Source of the DNA: Corynespora cassiicola
Lineage: Eukaryota > Ascomycota > Dothideomycetes > Pleosporales > Corynesporascaceae
Length of the DNA stretch: 64,000 nt
Reading direction: 5' to 3'
Assembly (NCBI GenBank): GCA_022059125.1
Contig: JAEUWY010000008.1
Coordinates: 1,302,001-1,366,000 of the forward strand
The position numbers were made by a program, and so were the translations under genes. The notes under the pieces were generated by a model. The model saw nothing but the letters and a program-made list of their open reading frames with translations. It was not told the origin of the DNA and made no database searches. Every line of letters begins with the position of its first letter. Within the stretch, counting starts at the first letter, position 1. This document shows, piece after piece, positions 30,637-41,835 of this stretch.

Positions 30637-30922
30637 ATATGTTGTTCGAGTTCAACTATTCTGAACTTGCGAGAAAGTTGCTTTTCAGGAGCGTAAAATC
30701 TGCGTCGCTGACGTCGGTGGCTCCGTGGAATTTGGCACGGATTCATTTGTCAAGGAAGCAAACAAGTTCGTGATGAATTACCGAGATTAGCTTGAAAAGA
30801 GGAAGGTGGCTTCAACATGTCCCATCCAGGAGAGTTTTAGTAAAAACGAGAAATTGAATTTCAGGAACAGTAGAGTACAAAGAATGGATTCGTTTGATAA
30901 AGAAGACTCGGTATCTACTGGT

Positions 30923-31294
30923 TCATGCTTCGGCGAGTCGGACGGCTTCTCCACGTGACAAAGCCTGACAAACATCAGGACTAGATATAACCTCCTGCAG
31001 TGACGCGTTAGAGAAAATAATACGCCCTTCGCCACCTGTGGCCTTTGAAAGCTGAGTCGCACTGCTATAAGCCTCCCTTGTTACGAGGTTTTTGACGTCT
31101 TCCGACTTGAGAAGCGTCGCCCAACTCATCGTTCTGAGTTGAATGAGATCTCCCTCCAGTATGGCCAACACCTCTGCAGTCACCCCGATATCGCTTTTCT
31201 TGATCTCAAGAATATTTCGGATTTCTTTCACAGGAGCGTGATCGACGATACGATGGCTTTGGTTCGACGTAGAAGTGCTAGTTTGGGAAGACAT
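30923..31294 (-). CDS. Hypothetical protein, 123 aa
   Basis: ATG-started frame of soluble composition with VTAEVLAILEGDLIQLRTMS and TREAYSSATQLSKATGGEGR. There is no known motif and no signal peptide. Three minus-strand genes of similar size follow one another here, with gaps of 199-286 bp. Confidence 0.4.
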   Translation of the reverse strand: MSSQTSTSTSNQSHRIVDHAPVKEIRNILEIKKSDIGVTAEVLAILEGDLIQLRTMSWATLLKSEDVKNLVTREAYSSATQLSKATGGEGRIIFSNASLQEVISSPDVCQALSRGEAVRLAEA

Positions 31295-31493
31295 ATTATG
31301 GAGACTACCTTTGAAGGCGATATCGAGACTGATGTGGTATTAGCACAGAAATGAATGGAGTTGATGCGTCATACTCTCTCTTGGGCGGCTCCTCGTTGAT
31401 TTTCTGCGACTTTGGAAAGAATCTATTGTGTACTTGCAACAAAACTAGAACCAAGCTGACGGTGCATTGAAGAATGTTGCTTGCCTACTGGTA

Positions 31494-32158
31494 TTAGTTT
31501 CTGGTAACTCTCTTCGTTGCTGAACGTACCAAAAGATACATGCTTTTATCGTAAAATATTGTTAGAAGCAAATTTCCGAGGGCAGCGAGCGCAAAAATAG
31601 CCATAAAAACAAAGCCTTTTCCGTTCCAACCATTGGAACCTTTGCAAAGGAGAAAGGCCCCGAAAGCGGCGGCTACTTGGAAGAGGCAGGCTCCATTAGA
31701 AACAAGGGCTACTGCACGTTGCTCAGCCCCATGGCACCGAGATTCGGAGCACTGGGAAAGCCCGAACCCAAGGACCTGGATAATGGCTGCTACCGTAGAA
31801 ATGGCAAGTGTGATTTTTATGCGCATGCCTTGCGGGCTAATCTTGAAGAGTCGGTACACCTAACGTGTGGTTAATACTGCCTTGTCTTAGTAGCCTGGTT
31901 ACTAACTTGGCCCCCTAGGCCATTCAGCCAGCAGATCTCTAATAACAGCCGCATCGCTAGCTCTGAAAGTGGCTTCTGTAGCCAATACCAAATGGTGAGG
32001 GCGACAATAATACCAAAGTAGATGAATGAATAAACAAGCCCGCAAGTGTACCTAGACCACGATACCCATGGATGGAACACCTGCGAAAGGACAAAAAGGC
32101 CACTGAGCACCGCACAAGTAGGGGCAACAGGGAATAGACTGATTGGTATCGTAGACAT
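31494..32158 (-). CDS. Five-pass membrane protein, 205 aa
   Basis: Two exons, 32158-31907 and 31859-31494. The 47-bp intron uses a GTTAGT donor and a GTTAG acceptor with an internal CTAAG/TTAAC branch candidate, and phase is kept. Hydrophobic segments are visible around CAVLSGLFVLSQVF, LVYSFIYFGIIVALTIWYWL, ITLAISTVAAIIQVLGFGL, LFQVAAAFGAFLLC and FVFMAIFALAALGNLLLTIF. Two Cys sit in the loop between segments 3 and 4 (QCSESRCHG). No transporter signature is seen. It is likely an integral membrane protein of unknown function. Confidence 0.6.
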
Positions 32159-32680
32159 AGTTGATAAGGAGGCGGCTTGAAGATGGCGCAGGATGCAGGA
32201 CGTAATTCAGGCAAAGGGCATGCAGGAAGGCAACCGGTGAAGGACTTGAGAACGTGTCAGCCTAGGAGGGAACTGCTATTTAATAACCCATATCATCCCC
32301 CGCTCGGTCCTGGGGATTAGAATTCCGAGCCGCACGGGGGGCTTTGCTTTTCGAGGGCTTCACTTCCGGCTGATGGGGTATCAGCTTCGCTCTCATTGCA
32401 GGATCAACTAGTTGTTTGCTAAATCGAGCGTGCCACTCGCAATGATCTAGCTCAGTATGATGCATATCTGGCAAGGAATGATCGATTCAATCATCTCAGT
32501 GACGCTAGGTAAAAGGATTTAGAGCGCGTTCTGTGGCGCTGCAGGTGGTACATGTCCATGCACGCTAGTGCGGCACAGCGCACGCTATCACCAGATAGTG
32601 ACAAGGGGGATAAGGGGAGCCCTCCCCTTATGCTTTTGCCTTTTCCAGGAACCTGAGCTTCACTCGATTCATTCGCCACC

Positions 32681-34048
32681 ATGCTCTCCGACGGGAACAC
32701 TGCGGAATCTGTGTTAAGCTCATTGACACTACCTCAGATCCTTGAATCTAGTGGAAGTATTCTTGCAGAGTAAATGGTGCTTACTAACTATTGGACAGAT
32801 TTTGCGGCAGTGTTTTCAGCAAATTTTTGAACAGGGAACGCCGGAAGAACTTCGACAGCTATTACCACAGTACAAGCTGTCGCGAGTTCGACAAAGGCCT
32901 GATGATTGCCCAAAATACTCTTACTTCGAGTCTAAAGACGTGCCTATTCCGAAAATACAAAAGCTAATCATCGCCACCACGGCTTTGGAAAAATCGGAGA
33001 AAATTTCTGATGTCGATTATGAGACATTATGGCTTTCGAAGGGTGCTGCCTTCATAACCAATGATTCGAAGCATGTTGGTGATAAGGGTGCATACGAACG
33101 TCTACGTTGTCTATTTAGGGGATATGAGACACTTGAGAAAGGCGCTTCGCTAGCTGCCTGTGCTCTCAGGCTTGGCCTCCTTTTCCTGACTCACGAAATC
33201 GACCAACTTGCAAGTTTGGTATCAAAAGAGGAGCTAAAATCCAAACCTAATACAAAACGAAAGACGTTGGCCATAGATAAAATCACTACCAAACTTGAAC
33301 TGGACCGAAAGAAAGTGAGGGAGTACGTCAAGAGAGCCAGCACATATCTTGAAATGGCAGAAGAAGGGGGTGTAGGCTGTCTCTTGATGATGGGGGAGTG
33401 CTCATCTAAGTAAGCAAACATGGCCTAACTAAGAAAAATAAAACTAATCTTTGCAGCTGGGAGAGTCTCTCCTCCGAACATATCGTATTCATCTGCCAAT
33501 TCCTTAAAGAAAAGCTTCCTGAAGTTAGACAGCGGGCCCAAGAGCTTGGTTTTGTTGCCGTTAAGAGCGTGATTAATGGGCTTTTGACATACGGCTGGAC
33601 ACATCAGGAGCTTTCGAAAGGCAATAGCAGGCTGATGAAAATCGTATTTCAGTACATAGATCGCCAACAACTGGAACTTGGAGAAGTTTTTCAAAATAAT
33701 GAGCCTCGAAGGAAGAGACCGAGGCTATTGCCAACCGACGAGGCATTGGCCATGCCTGATATGGAACCCGCCGCCATGAGCAGTGATTTGGTTCTGAACC
33801 CTCAGCTCGAGCAGTTACCAACGAATTCACCTCAAGAGCTTGTCCCGAATGTAGCGACTCCCATTGCAGACGAGCTCAACATAAGTCAGGAAAGAAATAC
33901 AGATGAGATTCTGGCTATTGATAACGAATTAGGAGCAAGCGTCATACTGCAGGACCCCGTTGATAAAAGAAGACATGCGCATACGCAATTGAGTGACTAT
34001 CTGGAAGAAACAGAGATAGATATAGATAGCTGGGTGAACTGGGAATGA
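32681..34048 (+). CDS. Hypothetical protein, about 420 aa
   Basis: The firm part is the frame from 32799 to 33409 joined to 33457-34048 across a 47-bp GTAAGC...GCAG intron in phase. The ATG at 32681 has an excellent context (GCCACCATG). It can be linked in phase by an intron 32711-32768 with a weak GTGTTA donor, so the first exon is tentative. The protein is mainly helical and charged, with GAYERLRCLFRGYETLEKGA and KTLAIDKITTKLELDRKKV. An acidic tail carries a basic patch EPRRKRPRL that looks like a nuclear signal and ends near TQLSDYLEETEID. No known domain. Its stop lies 3 bp from the stop of the opposing gene. Confidence 0.6.
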
Positions 34049-34051
34049 TCG

Positions 34052-34602
34052 TCATTCAGGCTCTGCTCGTGTTATATGGCAGAAGCAAGGGATGAAGGGG
34101 ACTTTGTCTGGCATTCTGTAGTGATTACTGGGATGAATCAGAAAAAGGCCAATGTCCAATTTTGTCTTCGTTTGACTCAAGATTTCTCCATCTTCTTTCT
34201 CTTCCCATGTCTCTAACACAGCTTGTTCTAGGTTTTTGCGGCATATGATAGGTAGGATGATGGCCATCTCGTCTGGGCCAATATAAAGATCTCCAGAAGT
34301 TTGGCGAACAGGGACGAGTGTTTTTTTTCGAGCCTTGACGATGATTCCTTTCATCGCGGCTTTGATGTCGTTTCGCTGAATTCGTTAGTTGGCAACATCA
34401 TTCCAGCTACTTTTGTACATACTCTATTGTCAATCTCGTCCCTTACTTTCACTATGAACTCGCTTGGCCATGAATAGCGATATACTACATCCTCTCCATT
34501 CTTGACAAGAAGAGATGGCTCTTCTAGGGCTATAGCATCACGAACTTCGTCAAGAATTTCCTCCAGGTGTAGCGTTGAGGGTAAAAAGATAGGTGGAGAC
34601 AT
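34052..34602 (-). CDS. Hypothetical protein, 167 aa
   Basis: Exons 34602-34423 and 34375-34052, separated by a textbook 47-bp intron (GTATGT, CTAAC branch, TTCAG), join in phase. The sequence includes HLEEILDEVRDAIALEEPSL and then SGDLYIGPDEMAIILPIICR, suggesting a compact alpha/beta protein. No family recognised. It is convergent with the preceding gene. Confidence 0.6.
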
Positions 34603-34872
34603 GAGGCAAGCGTAGGTAAGATGTGGTCTGTTAGGACAAAAGATACACTGGGGACTCGTTGGTATTGTTCGACTATTTATACAGTGATGAAGACGTAAAT
34701 GGAAACTGTATGTTGAATACACGTGGATCCATGCGCGCAAAATGTTGATAACAAGTTTATCGCATTGACACTAAGCTCAAAATGACCTAGACTGATGACC
34801 TCAATCTGGTCGGACGGAAAAAAGTTATTCCATCTGCTGGGCCAACGAGGGCCTCCAGAGTCCATCAACGCT

Positions 34873-35067
34873 TCAATTGTTGCGGCTGCCATTAGAACCA
34901 GCTCCCCACCCTTGTTTGTCCTCAGCAGAGGCCTCGGGCAAATAGTCACTGAGCTGGGTTGGCGCTTTGGTAGTGCTTCCTTGGCCTGTTGTCCCGTTAA
35001 CAGGGCCACGGTCTTGCCCCGACGTTGGTGGGTTCGTTGGTTGGCTGGAGTTGTTTGATTGGCTCAT
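34873..35067 (-). CDS. Small disordered protein, 64 aa
   Basis: ATG-started frame rich in Ser, Thr, Asn, Gln and Gly. It contains the motif APTQLSDYLPEAS, which shares seven identical residues (TQLSDYL) with the C-terminal tail of the 32681-34048 product. That match is the main reason to take this low-complexity frame seriously. Confidence 0.4.
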   Translation of the reverse strand: MSQSNNSSQPTNPPTSGQDRGPVNGTTGQGSTTKAPTQLSDYLPEASAEDKQGWGAGSNGSRNN

Positions 35068-36567
35068 GATGAGTTCGGAAAATATAGTTCTGTGTAATAA
35101 TGAGTATACTCTCGGAGACAAGTACTGCTTTTCTGACTTAAGCTAAGTGTGAAGCGATGAAGGGTATGGATGTTGCCAACTGGTGTGAGAGCAATTGGCT
35201 GTATGAGAGGGATACAAGTGCAATTAAAATGGTCGAGGTATAAGGAGATGAGTTTGGTGATTACAGTGAGTGATGCTTTGCAAATCATGTAAGAGAAGGA
35301 GGGCATAGAGTAAACGGCTTACTGACCTTTATATAAACCCTTTCATCTAAGCACCCTGCCATTTCCCCCCCTCTACCAGTTCTAAAAACAGCTGCAGAAA
35401 CAACAGCGCTATTTTCATCGCAAAGATGAACCGTCTCGGGACGACGTTCAGTGTCAATGCAGACTTGCATCGGATGATTCCCCCATTTGACAGCGATCCA
35501 TGTGGATGCCGTCCAAACGCCACCTGGTAGCTCAATAACCCAATAGAGTTAGGTGAAAGGAGGCTTGCAGGTTGCATCTATCTGCTATTAAGCTCTTATC
35601 CTCAACCTTCATATTAATATTGCTCATGTGTAGAGGTACGCTACACAAATGTAGCTTAGCTATGGAATCGACATAGATCACATTCCCAAGACACTGACAT
35701 ATTTGAGCTTAATTGGATGTTCAGAAGAAAATCGTAATTGTATATATTCTAGAAGTAGTTGCATTATTAGGCTTCACATAGCTGTTGTACAGACTGATAT
35801 AGCTAGTGCTCTCAGACAATTCTGTAGGATGATCCTAGTGTTCATTGTGGAGGCATCTGCAAGTTTGAAATGGCTTACAGGTAGATCGTGCATCCGTGCA
35901 CGACTTAGAACTGCGTGTGAACTATTCCTCTTGTCTTCGATCCAATGAAACATCCCTTCGTTGAAAAATATATAACGATTTGAATTCCTATTCTGTAGCT
36001 ATCGAATGCGGCGTCTGGTATTGTAGCTTGTAAAGGCCTTGTAACACCATCTTGAAGAAGTAACAGTGAAAAATATTTCGACATAAAAAGACCTGGAAAT
36101 ACAAAGAGCTCGTAAACCAAGCATTCTCGCATCAAACACACCAAAAACATCTAGAAATTAAAATATAGGCCTAGTCACCCATGTCTAGAAAATAGTCAGG
36201 GGGGACACATGCCCCTTAATGCGAAGCGTTGCGGGATCTCGCGGTATTGAGCCAGCCTGTCTATACAGCAAGGATTAGGCCGGGCGGCTAGAAAGGATTG
36301 CATATTTTAGAATCTAGAAATATCTTACAGGGAATTACCAAGGTCTCAGCCAATAGGTACTAGGTTGCAAGGGTTCTGCTCTGCGCTTGTGCAGGATGGG
36401 TGAAACTAAGGCAGATGGTGCGTTTGAGATCCCTGCTAGATAAATTGATGGACCGTCTTAGTAAACTTTGAGAGACTAAAACGCTCACCATTTCATACCT
36501 TTCTAGATATTTAAACACACTCCCCCATAAACTTGCTGCCTGACGGAATATTACTCTTTTTGCGCTA
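35068..36567. other. Intergenic, no gene seen
   Basis: Only short, overlapping frames without motif. The sequence is AT-rich, with no repeat recognised elsewhere in the window. Confidence 0.45.
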
Positions 36568-37230
36568 ATGACGACTAAAAAAGTTCTTGGCCCTCATGCC
36601 ATCTCTACCCTAAAAGAACAGACTCGCAGATTTGAATGCATGTCGGTATGTCTCGCGAAGGGAGCAGATCTTGCCACAAGCCAAGCCAATGAAATTGCTG
36701 AATGGGCGTCAAAGCTAATAATTGCTGTGACGGCGATACAACAAGAGGTCGAAAACGAGGCTGCAGCATATAGGGCACAGACACAGAACAAAATTCGCGC
36801 TCTTGGTACTCAAGCAGACTCAAGAAAACGGAAGATATTAGACGATGGAGAGCTGGACTCCTCGCGAACTATAAAGGCAAATCTCAGATTGATATTTGGC
36901 CCATTCAAAGAGGGAGAATATGTGTGTAACAAAACAAAACATGCTCATTCGACCACTTTGCGGAGAATCAAGGTCATTCGTGGCCTAACCAGTGACCACC
37001 CCCACGGAGTGATCGCGTTCTTATTGGCTCATTCTTCCAAAGTGTGGGCTGAATCAAGCTGGCAGATCTTTAATGGCCTCATCGAATCATTAAAGAATGA
37101 AACAGAGCAGCCCTGGCCAGATGAAATAGTCGAAATCATGAACGAGCTAAGAGAGGAAAGACCAATGAGCGCAGAATTCGGGAGTCTTCAAGGTACTAGT
37201 CTATCTCATCTATTAGGAAAGTTTGATTAA
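36568..37230 (+). CDS. Hypothetical protein, 220 aa
   Basis: Single exon from ATG. The N-terminal half is helical with a possible coiled coil (ITAIQQEVENEAAAY-like region), then a basic stretch with QADSRKRKILDD that could act as a nuclear signal. A mixed C-terminal half contains ANLRLIFGPFKEGEYVCNKT. No recognised domain. Confidence 0.5.
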   Translation: MTTKKVLGPHAISTLKEQTRRFECMSVCLAKGADLATSQANEIAEWASKLIIAVTAIQQEVENEAAAYRAQTQNKIRALGTQADSRKRKILDDGELDSSRTIKANLRLIFGPFKEGEYVCNKTKHAHSTTLRRIKVIRGLTSDHPHGVIAFLLAHSSKVWAESSWQIFNGLIESLKNETEQPWPDEIVEIMNELREERPMSAEFGSLQGTSLSHLLGKFD

Positions 37231-37416
37231 ATTCTAAACAGCATCAATATCCCAACGCCGGCGGAAAATAGAATGTAGCCCCGATTTGCCGTCCAATGAC
37301 AGTATGGAATACGCAAACTTCATATTAGGTACACATGGGACTGACCGGCGACAGGCACAATACAGAATTGTGTACGGTTCATTGAAGCTTCAGTTGAGCC
37401 ATCCCCGGAATCGATC

Positions 37417-38015
37417 ATGCCAGGTCGGCACCAGGATTCATGCCAGCAGAACCCCGTAAAGATAATATCTAAAAATAAAGGTGTGTTGGATTTACCTAGA
37501 ATCTTTCTTTCGGAGGCGATATCTAAACAGATCGTAGAAAAACATTCTCCTGGATCTCAGTATGTATTGATTGGGGACAAGCAGACAAAGACATCAGCAA
37601 GAGTAATAAATCGAATGACGGACACGGAGAACATTGAAACTTCTTTAGAAAAGCGAGACAATGCTACGTTAGCCGAAGAGGTACCAAGCACCGCATCACT
37701 GGAGAGGCGTAGGTGAAGCGAGCACCGATGACGAAAGGATCACTAACAATTGGAACTGCAGAGATCGAGTATAGATATTCGGAAATGCCGCTTGACAAAA
37801 TTGACCGATTGAACGAATTCCTTCCCTCAGCTATTCGAAGTAGCAAGCAGTGGGCGTGGGAGCGACGTTACGGAGTGTCCACTACAGACTGTCTGAATAT
37901 TCTAATTCCTAAGAATTGGAGCCATGATATATCAATAACAATAAGCGTAGGCTTCAGAGAAGGAACGAGATTGGTTAAACATCTTGGCTTAATCGAAGCT
38001 AGTGGAACCATATAG
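37417..38015 (+). CDS. Hypothetical protein in two abutting frames
   Basis: A 99-codon ATG-started frame (37417-37716) is followed by a 100-codon frame (37713-38015) with AEIEYRYSEMPLDKIDRLNE. They could be joined in phase only by removing 37681-37712, a 32-bp GT-AG segment that is shorter than any firm intron here. The alternatives are a frameshifted gene or two separate ORFs. No known family. Confidence 0.35.
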
Positions 38016-39250
38016 TAGCGTTTACTACACGAACTTCATACCCCGCAGGAACATCCTTTGTGGATTCTGTCTCCTTATTCTCATATTCCCAATATGTAGG
38101 AGCGCCTTCTTTATATATCTGAATCAACTTTCCCTTGGCAGTTATTTTTCTAGTATTTTTCGCTGCCTCGAATATCATGGTGGTCGGTATAGTTTCAGGC
38201 TCTCCGTTAAGAGCCTTTGCTCCAGTCTTGCGTGTAATGTTCAGTTAGGTTGGATGTATAAGCATCTAGACATGTGCGTACCTCCGTAGACATGATTGTT
38301 ACCTTACAGTTGTCCGTATTGAGCACCACCCAGGACGTGTGAACGCCGGTGCTATCGCGGTATGCGTTATCGATGCGAAAGCCGAGGAGATGGTGCGCGG
38401 CTTACGGCGGAGAGAGTCGTGGACGTGGTGGTTTGAGGTTAAAAGTAGAGCACTGTGTGAGGTTAATCTCTGCCAATCACTGGTAGGGAAGGGTAGAACA
38501 GCATAATCATCATTTACCTCGATGACTGCAGGTTGGAAACAGAGCTGGCAACGCGTGCAGAAGTATCGTAACTCAAGTTGCTGAGCTGAACCGATAGCGT
38601 TCAGCGAAGTGGGAAATCCAGTGTACGCTACCGGAGGATGGGCGCGCTCATGTGCTGATATGAGTATTTGGGTATTAATGCCCAACGGGTAAGTCTATAA
38701 AGGAGCGATGACTTACTCAGGTGGGGCGAACGACCGATTCTTGGCAACGCAAAAAAACAGCAGGACCAGCTGGAAAATCTGTACAACAGACTTCACCGAG
38801 GTAAACAGGATTGCATCGAAAAAAAATCTGTCCCAGCCTTGTCAGTTGTTTTGATACATAGAAATCAGAAGGCCAACTAGGAAAAGACCTTTGGGCTGTG
38901 AGTCATGAGTCAAGCAACAGGTTTTTGCCACTAGTGCCCCACTATAGAGTGCAGAAACCATGTGACAGTGGTTGCAGCTGATGTCATGCATGGCATGTCA
39001 GCCACAGTAAACGCCAAGCAGCCGTGGTAGCGCCAAGAACCGCAGAAAACAAACAACGGCTGGAGCCCATTTCGTAATTAACCCTCAACCTTCGATACAA
39101 GCTCCACTTATCCTAGTTATGCACTCTCCTACGACGAGCCGTTATGACTGTTATCTGGTTTGAAACTGTTTTGATTAATATCTACTGCAAGGCGCTCCTC
39201 GATGACCATTGTCAACAAACCGTAACGCGCCATTCTACAATCGCTAGAAC
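38016..39250. other. Intergenic, no supported gene
   Basis: A minus-strand frame (38685-38299) without ATG contains a Cys pair in YFCTRCQLCFQPAVIEVNDD and may be an exon remnant. Nothing else is recognisable. Confidence 0.35.
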
Positions 39251-40187
39251 ATGGCTGAACAATCGCCCGATTACAAACAACTTTTTCTCGACGAGCAACG
39301 TAGAAGCGAAGATGAGCAACGCAGACGCGAGGCTACGGAGAACGCCCAGCAGCAAGCAGAGCAAGCGTGAGAAAGGGCAGAAGAGAGAACCCGCAAGACA
39401 ACTCTCCCCGAGTTTCCCGATGCCTGTCACAACCATCTCTACTCGGGTCTCACTGTCCAGACCGATGTGACATTGTCGACGCGAGGCGACCCTTCGAATG
39501 CGAACAGCAAGCTGCGACCCGAACGGCTCGTTATATGGGAAGATTTCCTAGCATAACAGGCAGCGAACTGGGAACATCTTATGGCATCCGATTTCGTCTT
39601 GGAGCGGCACTTCACCTCGCTTCACACCTTGAAAGAGATCGGCGATGCCATCCCACGAAGAATGATGAGCTCTGAGCTAGATCTGCATCTTTTTCAGCGT
39701 CACACCGTCGAAGACCACGTATCTTCGATCATTGAACGACTATACGATGAACGAGCTCTAGGACGGAAGTTTGAACTGCAGGGTTCAATAAAGTTTGAGA
39801 ACCACGCAAACACTCTCAGCCCAGAGTCACAACTGGAGGATGTCATGGAACAACTGACGGTGTCAGGGACTCGGCAACGACGGTCACCACGTATAAAGGC
39901 CAAAGAAGCAAAGTCGTTCAACCTGATGGGCCCCATAGAACCGGTATCTGCAACTCGCGCGTCACAATCCTCGCGTCCTCGTGCAGATCAGTTCTGCGTC
40001 TACAATACAAGCACTCTGAATACAGATAATCGGGTTGCGGCCTTTATCATGGAATATAAGGCACCACACAAACTGCCGCTCGGCTATATCTATGAAGGTC
40101 TGGAGGACATGGAGCTCGAGGACGTGATCCAGTGTCAGGAAACCGATACTCCGCGGAACCGTTTCCGCCGACTATTCCATTTTAGAC
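39251..40187 (+). pseudogene. Broken copy of a widespread fungal protein-kinase-associated family
   Basis: From ATG 39251 one frame reads a Glu/Gln/Arg-rich helical N-terminus (QLFLDEQRRSEDEQRRREAT), then TRKTTLPEFPDACHNHLYSG, then FTSLHTLKEIGDAIPRRMMS, then QFCVYNTSTLN and IMEYKAPHKLPLGYIYEGLE. This is the N-terminal half of a large fungal family whose complete members continue into a protein-kinase-like domain. In-frame stops are TGA at 39368 and TAA at 39554, each explained by one C-to-T change (CGA, CAA). After NRFRRLF, near 40180, the family pattern is lost and the C-terminal half is absent. Classed as a pseudogene. Confidence 0.65.
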
Positions 40188-40239
40188 AAATAATCTGTCT
40201 TTCCTTTTCATCAATTGTCAAGTTTGCATTACAACAAGC

Positions 40240-40802
40240 ATGCCTTCCAATAAAAATCGACTGTATATCGCCTTGTACCCCAGTGGTGTTGTCAACAATG
40301 AGGAACGCAAGCCAAAAAATCTTCTAAATTTGGGTTAGCACATCTGACATTTAGATACCATTGGGGTTTCTTGATAGGACCGAAAGCAGAGAGCAAAGAC
40401 ACCGTACCTGGCTCACGTTACCATGTCAAAAATTCTCCACTGGGATGGACATACGAGGAAATTCCGTTAGAAAATATCCGGGCCACCAATAGTCTTTTAG
40501 CGCGCATTCTCATTGCCAAAATCGAAGATGAGCTACGTCTTGTCACCCTTCTTCGTGGACTTCCGGTCGTCCAGGGCGATTCAAACTGGAGATGCCGTAC
40601 TTGGATTGCTAGCGCCTTAGCTGAGATCGCGAAAGATGGGAAGTGTGTTGGCACCGCCGAATTGAATTGGGCAAAGATTGAGGCGTTTGCGAGACAGTAT
40701 GTGCAAGAAAAAACTGCCAGTGGTCGATACCAATCTGTTTCGGATTTGATGAAGCCGAAGCCAACTAGGGACATGCTTGAAAACAAAGAAAGCGTCCCTT
40801 GA
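40240..40802 (+). CDS. Uncharacterised fungal protein, 172 aa, with probable GC-AG intron
   Basis: Exon 1 (40240-40310) starts MPSNKNRLYIALYPSGVV. Exon 2 (40355-40802) contains YHWGFLIGPKAESKDTVPGS, RYHVKNSPLGWTYEEIPLEN and WRCRTWIASALAEIAKDGK. Removing 40311-40354 (44 bp, GC...TTTAG) restores phase and gives the junction EERKYHWGFLIGPK. This matches my memory of a common short fungal family (possibly DUF6914), with no known activity. The donor is GCCAAA, not GT, so either a GC-AG intron is used or the splice site is damaged. Confidence 0.55.
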
Positions 40803-40955
40803 AAGCTAGAAAAAATGAAACATCACAGAAGACTAATTGTCGAGCTATCGTACTGTAGTTTGTTTAATCGTAACTCTTTTTCCGTAGCAATGATGCTGTA
40901 AGCAGTACTGAGATGCCCTGAAGATATATATGTATTGAGCATCATTCAGCAAGGA

Positions 40956-41835
40956 CTACTCCCCCCACCATTTGTTGCGAACTTCCTCCATTCTGAATTC
41001 CTCAGGGCGTGGTCGGTCGAGAATCCTGTCGAGCATGCCCTGCCATTCTGTTCTCGTAACATTGCCAAACCAGGCCGACGTGTATTCCCAATAATGCGGA
41101 TACCATCCAGAGAACTCCCAATCAACTATTCCAACTACCTTGCCGTCACGAACAAGAATGTTAAATGGATTCAAATCGCCATGAGTAAAAGTTGGTGGAG
41201 ACCAAGGTCCATCCTGCTGGCTCATCATTTCCTGGAGGTCATGCCAGTCCTGGTTTTTCTCCCGGTCCTCAAGATCTCCAGGATTCAGGTCTCGTCTCAG
41301 CCAAGAGTGAAAATCTTGAATTGTTTTGAACGGACCAAAACGTGGATTTCCACGAGATATACGAGTCGTACAATGAGCCCCTAACACAGCTTTCTACACC
41401 TGTTCCTGGAGGGGGTGTCAGGGAGCGTAGCTCTTGTAAAATCCTCTTTAATTGCGAGAGAATTTTTTCAACTGATTCTTCAGATAAGCTTTTCCACGTT
41501 TTCGGTAGCTCTTCGCCTTGAATCCTCTCCATAACAATATACGCTCTATTTTTGTGCAAAAAAGAGCAATATACCTTTGGAACAGGAATAGTGGTTTTTT
41601 CAGCCAAATATCTCATTGTTGCACCTTCCGTTAAGTGGATTCGACGTCCTGTCTTGACAATTTTATGTTTTGAGATCGGAACGCAAAGGCCATCTCCGGA
41701 GTAAAACTTTGCAGTTGTATGTAACGCTATTCGCGTCAAAAAACGGCGAATGAACGTGTTGTTAATGGCGAGATGAGCGGCGCCGTTGTGTTGAGTTTCT
41801 ATATTGTATCTAGGCTGGCAATATGAAGGTGGCAT
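40956..41835 (-). pseudogene. Aminoglycoside phosphotransferase (APH)-like kinase, frameshifted
   Basis: The N-terminal lobe frame (from ATG 41835) has TEGATMRYLAEKTTIPVPKV and AYIVMERIQGEELPKTW. The C-terminal lobe frame has the catalytic loop THGDLNPFNILV (HxDxxxxN) and the metal-binding IVDWEFSGWYPHYWEY. Both are typical of the fungal APH family of small-molecule kinases. The frame changes between SLYDS and RISRGNPRFGPF near 41355-41365, which a 2-bp deletion or 1-bp insertion would explain. No intron with GT-AG borders fits. All catalytic residues survive, so the break is probably recent or an assembly error. Substrate unknown. Confidence 0.7.
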
